NCBI GenBank assembly: GCA_964628385.1
Contig: CAZVOD010000038.1
Coordinates: forward strand, 1 to 41,554
Length of the DNA: 41,554 bases
Source of the DNA: JANQPA01 sp964628385
GTDB taxonomy: Bacteria > Bacteroidota > Bacteroidia > Chitinophagales > Saprospiraceae
Direction of reading: 5' to 3'
Shown here: positions 32,800 to 40,904 of the stretch, in pieces
How the letters are laid out: each line of letters starts with the position of its first letter
How positions within the stretch are numbered: position 1 is the first letter of the stretch
Notes under the pieces: generated by a model
Told to the model about the DNA's origin: nothing
Databases searched by the model: none
The model's input: the letters and a program-made list of their open reading frames with translations, nothing else
Position numbers and translations under genes: made by a program

Positions 32800-33979
32800 T
32801 GATCGATTCTTTTTTAAGGATTTGTTTTACCTGAATGGGTTCACTGTCCGCCAGGCCTCTTACACCGTCCAGGATAACCGTTTCTTCTCCTGAAAGTCCC
32901 TGGGTTACGATAATACTATCGCGGTAGCTTTCGCCCGTTTTGATGTATACTTTTTTAGCAATCACGCCATCACCGTCATTTTGCTGAACAAAAACGTATT
33001 TCTTTCCCCCAACTTCTTCCTGAATGGCATTCAAAGGTACAATGATAGCATCTTCCTCAGTAAAATCGTTGATCAGTACGTTAGCTAGTAAGTTAGGCTT
33101 CAATAAACCACCCTTACTACCTACATTCATTTCAATTTCAAACGTGCGGTTAGCTTCATCAATAGTTCGTCCTATTAAATTGACTCTGGCTGTTTGCTCC
33201 ATATTAATAGCCGGATAACTAATTTCAATCATATCACCACGCTTAACAGCCGTCAACAGATTTTCGGGAACATCCGCCACTACTTTCAGGCGACTGGGGT
33301 CCAAAATTTGAATGATAGGAGCTCCCGGAGACGCCAATTCGCCAGATTTGAGAACTACCCGTTCTACGACTCCGGAGGCAGGTGAAGCAATAGTAGCTTT
33401 GGATTGCTGAAATTGGAGTGTTTCAATAGATTTCTCCAACATTTCTTTGTTGTTCTTGGCTTCGAGATACTGGATTTCTGAACCGATATTTTGATCCCAC
33501 AAGCGCTTTTGGCGCTCAAAAACAATGTCTGCCAGCTCTTTGGATTTTTCCAGCTCCGCCAACTGTTTGTTGAGTTGTTCTAAATCCAGTCGGGCTACCA
33601 ACTGTCCTTTTTTTACATAATCTCCTTCCCTGAGCGGCATTTCTACAATAATACCTGAAGCTTCGCTGGTTACATCAATGAGATCATCGGCCTGTACACT
33701 GGCTTGTAGCTCTACATAATGCTGGAAAGTCTCCTTTGTGACCGGGAAAGTAGTTACCAGTCGCTTGGGCTTTTCTACTGCCCTTGGGTCCTGGTCTGCA
33801 ATAGCTATTTCAAGATCATTAATCAATACGGTTAGCTCTCTGAGTTCCGCTCTTTTACTCTTTAACAAGGCTTTTTTGCGATCCAGGTCTTTAGGAATGG
33901 CATTTTCTTCTTCAGGAGCACCACCACAGGCCATCAAAGTAGTGAGCGCAATAAATAAGAACAGATTTATATTTTTCAT
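32792..33979 (-). CDS. RND efflux membrane-fusion lipoprotein
   Basis: A 395-residue periplasmic adaptor linking the RND pump to TolC. A lipoprotein signal, NLFLFIALTTLMAC, has its lipobox cysteine at C18, so it is probably anchored by lipid. A short predicted coil (about 30-65) precedes the lipoyl half SGIIVEMPLREGDYVKKGQL (108-127). The helical hairpin (about 130-190), the second lipoyl half (ASPASGVVERVVLKSGELAS), a beta-barrel and a membrane-proximal domain follow. The 3' end overlaps the RND start by eight bases. It is 92 bp downstream of the TolC gene. Confidence 0.93.
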   Translation of the reverse strand: MKNINLFLFIALTTLMACGGAPEEENAIPKDLDRKKALLKSKRAELRELTVLINDLEIAIADQDPRAVEKPKRLVTTFPVTKETFQHYVELQASVQADDLIDVTSEASGIIVEMPLREGDYVKKGQLVARLDLEQLNKQLAELEKSKELADIVFERQKRLWDQNIGSEIQYLEAKNNKEMLEKSIETLQFQQSKATIASPASGVVERVVLKSGELASPGAPIIQILDPSRLKVVADVPENLLTAVKRGDMIEISYPAINMEQTARVNLIGRTIDEANRTFEIEMNVGSKGGLLKPNLLANVLINDFTEEDAIIVPLNAIQEEVGGKKYVFVQQNDGDGVIAKKVYIKTGESYRDSIIVTQGLSGEETVILDGVRGLADSEPIQVKQILKKESING

Positions 33980-34071
33980 TATTAAAAATTATTAAGCAGT
34001 CAGTTGATAAATAAAAATCGAGAAGTGGGCATTGTATTTTTTCTCCTTACCACTCCAAGTAACAGCCTTCT

Positions 34072-35454
34072 CTATTGCCCGAGCGCTCTATCGAGCTCAA
34101 AACGGGCTACCATCGTATCGTACAGGGCCTGAGTGTAATTGCTCTGTGTCTCGTAAAGGCTTTGTTCAGCATTGGTCACTTCCAGGCTAGAGCCTACACC
34201 TTCGCGGTACTTAATCTGTGTGGTTTCGTAGATTCGCTCAGCCAGATCAAGATTTTTTTGCTGGTTTTCCAAACGTTTTTGTGCATTGATATAATTGATC
34301 CTTGCTGCATTCACTTCCAGCGTGATGGAGTTCAGTAAGTCTTCCTTCTGATTTTGAGTTTGATCCCGCTCCAGCTTTGCGCGCTGTATCTTTGCTTTTT
34401 TATTCAAACCATCAAAAATAGGAACGTTTAAGCGAAGGCCAACGTAAAAGTTGGGCGCCCAGAAAGCATCTTCACTTGTATTCCCCTGATACTGCTGTTG
34501 GTAAGCGCCATACCCTCTCAAGGTAGGTAAATAGGCCACTTTATTAACTTTAACATTCAAATCTGCAAGGTTTAAGCCCTGATCAATCAGACGGACTTCC
34601 GGGCGAGCAGCGTAGTCTACTTTTTGTACAAGTTCTTTATCTGGTGCTTCCGATAATAAATCGTTAATTTTTTCTTCTACCACCAACGGCTGATCAACCG
34701 GAAAGCCCATAGTAAACTTCAGGGATGAAAGGGCCAGTTCTTTTTGCCGCTCCAGATTTTCCTGCTCCGTTTGCAGATTGAGCAGGGATAACTCCAGGCG
34801 ATCTACATCCAACTGCTCTACAAAGCCGGCTTCGTAGGATTGCTGGGTTTCAAAAAGTAGCTTATTAAGATTGTCAATATTTTTCTCCAGTAGCTTTAGG
34901 TTTTCATTGACCAGTAAAACCGGCAAATAAGCATCAACGACCCGGTTCTTAACTTCCCGCTTTTGAACCTTCAGGTCGGTTTGCACATATTCCCGATAGG
35001 CTTTAGCTGCTCTTAACGCTGTAAAATAACTACCGTCAAAAATCATGGCATCCAAATTAATACCTGCAGTGAAGTTATTTTGTGCAAAAAAGGCCGCCTC
35101 CCGGGATACTTCCTCATTGGGATTCAAGGCCTGAATAAGCTGCACAAAGGCTTCCGGCAAGACCTGCCGGGGCACTTCCAGATACCGCTGATAGTTGAGC
35201 TCGGCAGAAAGCTGTGGCAAACCAACGGAACGTCGCTCGACGATCTGTTCTTCGGCATCAGCAATCTCTATTTGAGCATTTTTAATCTGCGTATTGTTTA
35301 TCCAGGCATAATCAATAGCCTCCTTTAACGTCATGGCTGTTGAAGACTCTTGCCCAGATAGCGGCAATACAATGAAAAGAATACCTAAGAGCGATATCCC
35401 ATTGAATACACGTAAACTCATTTTGTTGATTGTTTTAAAAATGCTTTTCAGCAT
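34072..35454 (-). CDS. TolC-family outer-membrane channel of the RND operon
   Basis: A 460-residue outer-membrane channel with a signal peptide ending in IVLPLSGQ. The start at 35454 leaves a long n-region; an in-frame ATG at 35421 (MSLRVFNGIS) is an equally good start. Two OEP repeats are visible: SSTAMTLKEAIDYAWINNTQ at the mature N-terminus, the first long helix ending LPQLSAELNYQRYLE, and the second repeat with VNKVAYLPTLRGYGAYQQQY and the C-terminal SSLEVTNAEQSLYETQSNYT. It lies 11 bp after the TetR gene and is followed by the MFP and RND genes, forming a complete tripartite pump. Confidence 0.93.
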   Translation of the reverse strand: MLKSIFKTINKMSLRVFNGISLLGILFIVLPLSGQESSTAMTLKEAIDYAWINNTQIKNAQIEIADAEEQIVERRSVGLPQLSAELNYQRYLEVPRQVLPEAFVQLIQALNPNEEVSREAAFFAQNNFTAGINLDAMIFDGSYFTALRAAKAYREYVQTDLKVQKREVKNRVVDAYLPVLLVNENLKLLEKNIDNLNKLLFETQQSYEAGFVEQLDVDRLELSLLNLQTEQENLERQKELALSSLKFTMGFPVDQPLVVEEKINDLLSEAPDKELVQKVDYAARPEVRLIDQGLNLADLNVKVNKVAYLPTLRGYGAYQQQYQGNTSEDAFWAPNFYVGLRLNVPIFDGLNKKAKIQRAKLERDQTQNQKEDLLNSITLEVNAARINYINAQKRLENQQKNLDLAERIYETTQIKYREGVGSSLEVTNAEQSLYETQSNYTQALYDTMVARFELDRALGQ

Positions 35455-35465
35455 TTCATAGCCTG

Positions 35466-36086
35466 CTAATCTATTTTTCCGTCTCTTGCGGCCAGATGTT
35501 TTTCAAATAATTGTAAGCCCCTCGGAGAAGCTATCCCGCGTATGTGATAAATCATATGTGCTTTGAACAACTCTTCCAGATCATATTCACCAGGAGGAAA
35601 TAATTCCGAACTGGCAACAGAGGCATTTTTGGATACATAAAGTTTAGAGATCAAATCAGCCGAAATATCATTGCGATAAACGCCTTCTTCTATACCTCTT
35701 TCTATATTTTGCCTGATCTTCTTGAGTATGTGCTTGCTATGATAGCTTTCCATCATAGTCCAAATCTCTCTATAATATTTTTGTAGATCAAAAATTACGG
35801 TAGGAGACATTTCCCGTAAATCCTTAATTACCCACCTGGCAATCGTCAAAATCTCATCAATAGCATCAACAGCCTGCGCCTGTGCCTCATCCATTATACA
35901 CTTCTCTTCCTCAATCTTCTTTTTGAAGATCTCCTGTACCATCTGAGTTTTATTGGGAATATATTGGTATAATGTCTTTTTAGACATGCCCATTTCCCTG
36001 GCCAGATCATCCATTGTAACGCTTTTAATGCCATACCGCATGATCAGCGATTCTGTCTTTTCCAAGATTTGTTCTTTCAAATCCAT
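35466..36086 (-). CDS. TetR/AcrR-family transcriptional regulator
   Basis: A 206-residue repressor-type protein. The N-terminal helix-turn-helix is textbook TetR: RYGIKSVTMDDLAREMGMSK followed by KTLYQYIPNKTQMVQEIF (about residues 18-55). The C-terminal ligand-binding part, from about residue 60, is helical and not informative about the ligand. It is the first gene of the efflux operon, so it probably controls the operon and itself. A -7-like box TATATTTG (36134-36141, minus strand) lies 48 bp upstream of the start, without a good -33 partner. No operator palindrome was identified with confidence. Confidence 0.95.
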   Translation of the reverse strand: MDLKEQILEKTESLIMRYGIKSVTMDDLAREMGMSKKTLYQYIPNKTQMVQEIFKKKIEEEKCIMDEAQAQAVDAIDEILTIARWVIKDLREMSPTVIFDLQKYYREIWTMMESYHSKHILKKIRQNIERGIEEGVYRNDISADLISKLYVSKNASVASSELFPPGEYDLEELFKAHMIYHIRGIASPRGLQLFEKHLAARDGKID

Positions 36087-36420
36087 TTATTTACCGAGAT
36101 TTACTCCTAATCCATACGGCTGTTTGTCTGCCGCAAATATATGCGAGAAAAACGCAGGAAACCAGAGTAATGTTTAAAGTTTCCTTAGTTTTTTTAATTT
36201 TTTGATAAAACACCCTATTTCATCGACGAGTATAAACCCTGTAAAATAAAGCTCTTACAGCTGTAATTGACCTGTATAGTTTAAGGAAAGAAAAAATGGA
36301 ACTGAAAATAAATAGCCTTCAAAGAATGATAACAAAATAATATTTGGCATTATCAATCATGATATTAATAAGCTTTGACTTGAGCGGGGCCAGAGATATT
36401 TTACAATGGTATATAAGACA
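36087..36420. other. 334 bp gene-free stretch between TetR gene and DUF6090-like gene
   Basis: AT-rich and non-coding. It contains the minus-strand -7-like box TATATTTG (36134-36141) for the TetR operon, a small dyad CGGC/GCCG near 36116-36133, and TGATAA/TTATCA around 36328-36356. No terminator with a T-run is visible for the gene ending at 36421. Confidence 0.4.
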
Positions 36421-36990
36421 TTATTCTGCAAAATATCTATCTTTTTCTTTTACATCGAGGTAGATTTCGTGCAGAGTGATCAACCTCATTTCTGAATCTA
36501 TCATGTTATTCACGTGTATAAGCAGCGTTTGCTTACTTTCCTGGCTGGTATTATTGACATTGCTCAGGATAAAATCAATCATCTTTCCCAACTTAAACTC
36601 CAATGTTTCTTTAGATGACTCTATTTCTGAAAGTTGACTGATCGTTTTGTAATCTATCAAATCAATTCTTGAGTTCAGGAAAGATCTCCACGCTGTATTT
36701 TTGACAACAACGGATTGCAAGCCGCCAGCCTGGAATAAAAGGTCTGAAATACTCAGGTTATCATCATCAAAGTAGGCTTTTATGGTATCTACTAGCTGTG
36801 CATGTTTTTCAAACACCTCAATCAGTTCCATTTTATTTTCTTCCATCTCCTGCCCTATGGAGTTCATTACTTTATTAAGAAAGGCACGGTCACCTTGTTT
36901 TTCTTTCCAGTTATTGATAAAAAGAGCAATCAAAATTCCCAGAATAACCGGAATCATTTCGATTAAAATAGTACGAAAGGTATTTTTCAT
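36421..36990 (-). CDS. DUF6090-like single-span membrane protein, unknown function
   Basis: A 189-residue protein with one N-terminal membrane helix (MIPVILGILIALFINNW, about residues 12-28), followed by a charged, helical soluble part predicted outside or in the cytoplasm. The IGILIALFINNWKE pattern matches the DUF6090 family that is abundant in Bacteroidota. Its role is unknown. It starts 20 bp after the HxlR regulator on the same strand and is probably co-transcribed with it. Confidence 0.78.
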   Translation of the reverse strand: MKNTFRTILIEMIPVILGILIALFINNWKEKQGDRAFLNKVMNSIGQEMEENKMELIEVFEKHAQLVDTIKAYFDDDNLSISDLLFQAGGLQSVVVKNTAWRSFLNSRIDLIDYKTISQLSEIESSKETLEFKLGKMIDFILSNVNNTSQESKQTLLIHVNNMIDSEMRLITLHEIYLDVKEKDRYFAE

Positions 36991-37010
36991 AAGTGGAGAA
37001 TTTTAATGCA

Positions 37011-37334
37011 CTAGGTTGTGTATTTATCGGCAAAGTTTTTCATTTCTCTTATTACCGGCATAGCATTTTTTCCTTTATCAGTAATGCTGTATTCCACCCG
37101 TGGAGGTACCTCTCCGTAGTTAATGCGTTCCACCAATTGGCTATCCACCAGAGTTTTGAGCTCTTGAATTAGCATTTTCTCACTGATGTCGGGTATCCGC
37201 TTGCGGAGTTCCGATGGTCGCAATGATCGCTCATTTAACTGAAAGAGGATCAGCAACTTCCACTTCCCACCTAGCAACTCTAGTGTAGTGCGAATCGGAC
37301 AGCGCGCCGTTATATTGATTTTTCCATAGCTCAT
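37011..37334 (-). CDS. HxlR-family (DUF24) transcriptional regulator
   Basis: A 107-residue winged-helix regulator. The family pattern is complete: RCPIRTTLELLGGKWKLLIL (C12, the conserved N-terminal cysteine used for redox sensing in YodB- and QorR-type members), LRPSELRKRIPDISEKMLIQ, then the wing RVEYSITDKGK. C12 is the only cysteine. The gene is divergent from the NAD(P)-binding oxidoreductase, and a good operator-like inverted repeat overlaps its start codon. It is probably an electrophile- or disulfide-responsive repressor of itself and the oxidoreductase; that is inference from relatives. Confidence 0.94.
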   Translation of the reverse strand: MSYGKINITARCPIRTTLELLGGKWKLLILFQLNERSLRPSELRKRIPDISEKMLIQELKTLVDSQLVERINYGEVPPRVEYSITDKGKNAMPVIREMKNFADKYTT

Positions 37335-37353
37335 ACTTACAAAAAAGTTAGTA
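37334..37353. promoter_or_regulatory. HxlR-type operator between divergent genes
   Basis: TACTTAC (37334-37340) is mirrored by GTTAGTA (37347-37353) across six A, with one mismatch. This resembles YodB/HxlR operators of the TACTnnn...GTA type. It overlaps the first base of the HxlR start codon. A second, shorter dyad, AGTAC/GTACT, spans 37350-37374. Confidence 0.6.
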
Positions 37354-37385
37354 CTGTCAAATTAGCAATGTACTCGAAAGGTAAA

Positions 37386-37393
37386 TATTTTTG
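37386..37393 (+). promoter_or_regulatory. -7 box of the oxidoreductase promoter
   Basis: TATTTTTG matches TAnnTTTG exactly and lies 18 bp before the ATG at 37412. The -33 position carries TTAG (about 37362) rather than TTG, so the call is tentative. Confidence 0.35.
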
Positions 37394-37411
37394 AGAAAAA
37401 GACCAATAGAG

Positions 37412-38047
37412 ATGAAGCAAATAGCCTTATTCGGTGGCTCCGGTCAAACGGGCCAGGAATTCCTGAAAGTCGCTCTGGAAGCGGGATATCCAATTAGAGC
37501 ATTAGCCAGAACGCCAGAAAAAATTGCGCAGCAGCACTCCAACCTGACTGTGATAAAAGGTGATGTCTTGAATCAGGAAGATGTCAACCAGACTGTTGTC
37601 GGTGCTGATATTGTGGTTAGTTTATTTGGGCATGTCAAAGGTTCTCCGACCCGGCTTCAAACCGATGGTACAGAAAATATTATCAAAGCCATGAAAAAGC
37701 ACGGAGTCGGAAGGATCATTTCACTTTCGGGAGGTGGACTGCCATTCCCCAAAAAGGACCAGCCTAAATTTGCCGATAAGATGATCCGTACCATTATGAA
37801 AGTTGCCGTTCCCAAAATTTTGAATGATGCCATTGAACACCACAACATTATCGATACCAGCGGCTTACGCTGGGTCATTGTACGCGGCCCGCGCCTGACG
37901 AACGAGCCACGCCAGGGGCAATACAGAGTGGGCTGGGTTGGTGTCAATGCCAGCACCAAGATAGGTCGGGCAGATTTAGCAGACTTTATTCTCACTCAGG
38001 TAGAAGATGAAAAATTCAATTATCAAATGCCTTTTGTGAGTTATTGA
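37412..38047 (+). CDS. NAD(P)-binding atypical SDR / NmrA-like oxidoreductase
   Basis: A 211-residue Rossmann-fold protein. Start ATG at 37412 gives MKQIALFGGSGQTGQEFLKV with the dinucleotide-binding GGSGQTG near the N-terminus; the open frame reaches back to a TTG at 37391. Other motifs are VIKGDVLNQEDV, ADIVVSLFGHVKG and VGRIISLSGGGLPF, and the late WVIVRGPRL matches the NAD(P)H-binding SDR a5/a6 subgroup. It lacks the catalytic YxxxK of classical SDRs. The divergent HxlR gene and shared operator suggest induction by reactive electrophiles or quinones, as for QorB-type proteins. Its 3' end overlaps the convergent gene by seven bases. Confidence 0.9.
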   Translation: MKQIALFGGSGQTGQEFLKVALEAGYPIRALARTPEKIAQQHSNLTVIKGDVLNQEDVNQTVVGADIVVSLFGHVKGSPTRLQTDGTENIIKAMKKHGVGRIISLSGGGLPFPKKDQPKFADKMIRTIMKVAVPKILNDAIEHHNIIDTSGLRWVIVRGPRLTNEPRQGQYRVGWVGVNASTKIGRADLADFILTQVEDEKFNYQMPFVSY

Positions 38048-38952
38048 GCCAATAGCTGGTTGCTCATCAGGTCTTGCACTTTCAGGCGATGTAGTTCCAG
38101 ATGGTGCTCCGACAGCCAGTTAACAAATAGCTCTACTCTATCCTCGCTCATCCGGCCCCAGTTATTCACATCTCCATAATGCTGAGCAGTGTATTCTTGG
38201 CTCTTTAGCAGATCAACATTCTGATCAGCTTCAGGCACATAAGGCGCCAGGATGTTTACAGCCTCCTTGGCGTTTTGAGCAGCATACAAAAAACCTTCCT
38301 TTGTAGCCTGCAGAAACCTTTTGTATACTTCCTCCATGTCTGGAAGTCTGTTTTCGTTAGCAGCAATGACCGGCGAATAGGAATAGGGAATACCGTAGTC
38401 TTTCAATTTGAAATAATTGAGCTCCAGCCCCTGCCCTTCTGCCTGTATGCCTTCCCAGTTGATAAAGATCCAGGTGGCATCAGATTTTTTGGCCAGCAAG
38501 GTATTCCAAATTCCCAGTTTATCGGGGTTAACAATGGTTATTTCTCCTTTGCCACCATCATTCATAATCATTTGACGAACTATCCCATCTTCATAACGAG
38601 CCCGATAGGAAGCATAAGTCTTTCCATCCAGCTGACGGGGATGGTCAATACCACTACTCTTGAGGGTGGTTATGGCACTCAGGTCTTCTTCAAACAAAGC
38701 CGCAATAGCTTTTAAAGGAAATGGCCTGGCCTTGGTTCGGTAGCTAATGATACTCTCCATAGGGCTTAGCGCAAAATCTACCTGCCCCAGCTCCACTTTC
38801 TTGGCCGGCGTTGTCTGGTAATTATCTGCCACCGGTGTGATTATTTCAGTTTGAATATTTTGTTTTTGATAAAAGTTCAATTCCTGGGCCACATAAAAAC
38901 CAATATGATTCGTATTAGCAGTCCAGTCTAATGCAATTTTAACTGCGTCCAT
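38041..38952 (-). CDS. NMT1/THI5-like substrate-binding-fold protein without signal peptide
   Basis: A 303-residue protein of the NMT1/THI5/ThiY family, normally the pyrimidine-binding component of thiamine-precursor ABC transporters or, in fungi, the suicide enzyme that makes the thiamine pyrimidine. It starts directly with VKIALDWTANTNHIGFYVAQ, the ThiY/THI5 opening, then LGQVDFALSPMESIISYRTK and SGIDHPRQLDGKTYASYRAR. No signal peptide or lipobox is present, so it is predicted cytoplasmic. No ABC ATPase, permease or thi gene lies nearby. The fungal CCCFC motif is absent (no cysteine is seen). A palindromic 90 bp element lies 31 bp upstream of the start. Confidence 0.85.
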   Translation of the reverse strand: MDAVKIALDWTANTNHIGFYVAQELNFYQKQNIQTEIITPVADNYQTTPAKKVELGQVDFALSPMESIISYRTKARPFPLKAIAALFEEDLSAITTLKSSGIDHPRQLDGKTYASYRARYEDGIVRQMIMNDGGKGEITIVNPDKLGIWNTLLAKKSDATWIFINWEGIQAEGQGLELNYFKLKDYGIPYSYSPVIAANENRLPDMEEVYKRFLQATKEGFLYAAQNAKEAVNILAPYVPEADQNVDLLKSQEYTAQHYGDVNNWGRMSEDRVELFVNWLSEHHLELHRLKVQDLMSNQLLAQ

Positions 38953-38982
38953 TGTTTTACTTTTAGAGAATTAGTTTATAAA

Positions 38983-39072
38983 GAAGTTGTTTAAAAATGT
39001 CGTTTTATGTTTGCAGACAAAACATTGTGCAGCAAATACTTCAGCTATAAAACCACATGCTTAAACAACTTC
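38983..39072. repeat. 90 bp nested palindrome with 26 bp inverted ends (MITE-like)
   Basis: The left arm 38983-39008 (GAAGTTGTTTAA, then AAATGTCGTTTTAT) mirrors the right arm 39047-39072 at 23 of 26 positions, with a perfect outer 12 bp (GAAGTTGTTTAA / TTAAACAACTTC). The centre holds a further TTTGC/GCAAA pair. No transposase gene and no clear target duplication beyond AAA are seen. It lies in the leader of the THI5-like gene, so a structured 5' leader is an alternative. Confidence 0.6.
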
Positions 39073-39161
39073 AAACTTTTTACAACAGCAACCCCCAGAG
39101 TTACCTCTAAAAAACAGAAAAGTAGCGCTTGTTTGCCGAAAGGCCAAAGAAATGAAGCTTT

Positions 39162-39749
39162 TCAGTCCTCAGGTCGGAGAAACTCCTGCCAGTCTTCTGG
39201 CGTATCCATATCCAGGGCGCCTTCTGGAAAGTCTATGCTGATCAACTCATCGGCGTGCGTCTTGAGCAGTTTCCTGGCTCCCGCCTTACCGGAATTATTG
39301 GATAAAGTGGAGAAAAAACGAGCCGGAAATAAAGCCGGTACCCCGTGAATAGCGTTGTAATAAGCCGCGATCATCCGATCAGGATGCTTGTGGGAAGCTT
39401 CATAATACTGATGGATCAACGATTGATCGACGTATGGCTGATCCACCAGGAGTACGAGCAGATGAGTACAGCCTTTATTTTTTTCCAAAATAAAATCAAG
39501 GCCGCAGGCCAACGAAGAAGCCATACCTTTTTCCCAATGTTCATTAATACAAAAAGAAACGTCCGAAGCTAAAGTCGGAATGATTTGCTCGGAGCGCGCA
39601 CCGAGTACCACGGTAAGGTCTTCAAAAGGAGAAGATCGGGCCAGGCGGATCATCCGATTGAGCAGGGTTTCGTCATTTAGGCGAAGCAACTGCTTGGCCT
39701 GCCCCATCCGCGACGATACTCCCGCTGCCAGAATGAGAATTGCCTTCAT
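39162..39749 (-). CDS. MobA-like NTP transferase (MocA-type nucleotidyltransferase)
   Basis: A 195-residue nucleotidyltransferase of the MobA/MocA group, which attaches a nucleotide to molybdopterin or to related substrates. The N-terminal signature ILAAGVSSRMGQAKQLLRL (about residues 6-24) is complete. The mid-protein VLLVDQPYVDQSLIHQYYEA carries the metal-binding aspartate, and the C-terminal IDFPEGALDMDTPEDWQEF is typical of MocA/CoxI partners. Its start is six bases after the P1 peptidase stop, so it is the third gene of an operon with PepSY and P1. No molybdenum enzyme is in view, so the substrate is open. Confidence 0.9.
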   Translation of the reverse strand: MKAILILAAGVSSRMGQAKQLLRLNDETLLNRMIRLARSSPFEDLTVVLGARSEQIIPTLASDVSFCINEHWEKGMASSLACGLDFILEKNKGCTHLLVLLVDQPYVDQSLIHQYYEASHKHPDRMIAAYYNAIHGVPALFPARFFSTLSNNSGKAGARKLLKTHADELISIDFPEGALDMDTPEDWQEFLRPED

Positions 39750-39755
39750 GTTGAT

Positions 39756-40889
39756 TTACTTTTTGTTGAGGCGGCCGTATTTTTTCATCAATGGCAATAC
39801 TTTATCTACAGGAAGCGCCTCTATAGTTCGACCGTTGGAGCTCATTGTTTTGGCCGCAAAAAGTGAATTGATAATCGCTTCTTCTGTTGCCTCAATAGTA
39901 GCCATAAAAATAGAAGACATGTAATCGTTGTGCAAGTCAGGGCGGTTTTGTACTGCCGCCTCTACCCGATAGGGAATTTTCAAATCTGGATGGGTAGAAA
40001 AAGCAATGACATAATCGCCACTGCCGTTTGAAGCAATACCACCGGCTTTGGCTAGCCCCATGATAGCCCGTTTGGCCACTCTCTCCAGATTTCTGGCATT
40101 AAGCGGAGCATCGGTGGCCACGATAATCATTACAGAACCGTCGGCATCGTCATTCAGGCGGCCATTCAGATAATATTGATTCAATTCCTCGCCTATGGGT
40201 ACGCCGTCAATTTGAAGTACCCCGCCGAAATTAGATTGTACTAATACGCCTACCGTATAGCCACCCAGGCTTTCCGGTAGTTTTCTGGAGGCCGTTCCTA
40301 TTCCGCCTTTAAAGCCGAAGCACACCGTACCTGTTCCGGCACCGACATTCCCCTCCTCAACGGCTCCGGCTGAGGCATTTTCCAGGGCGGCCCTCACATG
40401 TTCGGCTCCCAAATGGCGGCCTCTGATATCATTCAGGCGGCCATCATTGGTTTCTCCTACTATAGGGTTGATAGAGCGTACATTTTCGTTGCCTTCCATC
40501 TGAAGCAGGTAAGAGACCAGAGCATCCGCTACCCTGGGCACATTTAAAGTATTGGTGAGCAAAATGGGCGTTTCTATATTACCAAGTTCTTTGATCTGGC
40601 TGATCCCCATTAATTTTCCAAAACCATTACCGATATATAAAGCTGCCGGGACCTTTTCCTGAAAGATATTTCCGGAATGGGGAACTACAGCAGTTATTCC
40701 GGTTCTTATATTTTCGCCTTTTACCAGCGTGGCATGTCCTACCCGGACGCCTTCCACATCAGTAATGGCATTGAACGGTCCAGGCTTCATAACGCCAATT
40801 TCTATTCCCAGCTCTCGAGCACGAGATTGTGCCAGGGAAAGATTCCCCAATACCATCATCAAAAGCAATATCGGCAAGCTTTTTTTCAT
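39756..40889 (-). CDS. P1-family (DmpA/BapA-type) aminopeptidase
   Basis: A 377-residue Ntn-type hydrolase of MEROPS family P1, self-processed between a Gly and the new N-terminal Ser. A signal peptide, LPILLLMMVLGNLSLAQ, is present. The N-terminal part opens ARELGIEIGVMKPGPFNAIT and DVEGVRVGHATLVKGE; the processing site is probably G289-S290 in ASNGSGDYVIAFST. P1 enzymes act on N-terminal amino acids, D-amino acids or beta-peptides. It is exported to the periplasm, and the gene is 15 bp after the PepSY gene in a three-gene operon. Confidence 0.93.
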   Translation of the reverse strand: MKKSLPILLLMMVLGNLSLAQSRARELGIEIGVMKPGPFNAITDVEGVRVGHATLVKGENIRTGITAVVPHSGNIFQEKVPAALYIGNGFGKLMGISQIKELGNIETPILLTNTLNVPRVADALVSYLLQMEGNENVRSINPIVGETNDGRLNDIRGRHLGAEHVRAALENASAGAVEEGNVGAGTGTVCFGFKGGIGTASRKLPESLGGYTVGVLVQSNFGGVLQIDGVPIGEELNQYYLNGRLNDDADGSVMIIVATDAPLNARNLERVAKRAIMGLAKAGGIASNGSGDYVIAFSTHPDLKIPYRVEAAVQNRPDLHNDYMSSIFMATIEATEEAIINSLFAAKTMSSNGRTIEALPVDKVLPLMKKYGRLNKK

Positions 40890-40904
40890 ACTTTCAATTT
40901 TAGG

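Noticed and set aside
34072..36086. Complete regulated efflux operon as a novel system
   Set aside because: TetR-TolC-MFP-RND operons are common in Bacteroidota; only the RND insertion is noted as unusual.
38953..39161. TPP riboswitch before the THI5-like gene
   Set aside because: The CUGAGA and ACCUGAUC-type consensus boxes of the thi-box are absent; only the palindromic element is present.
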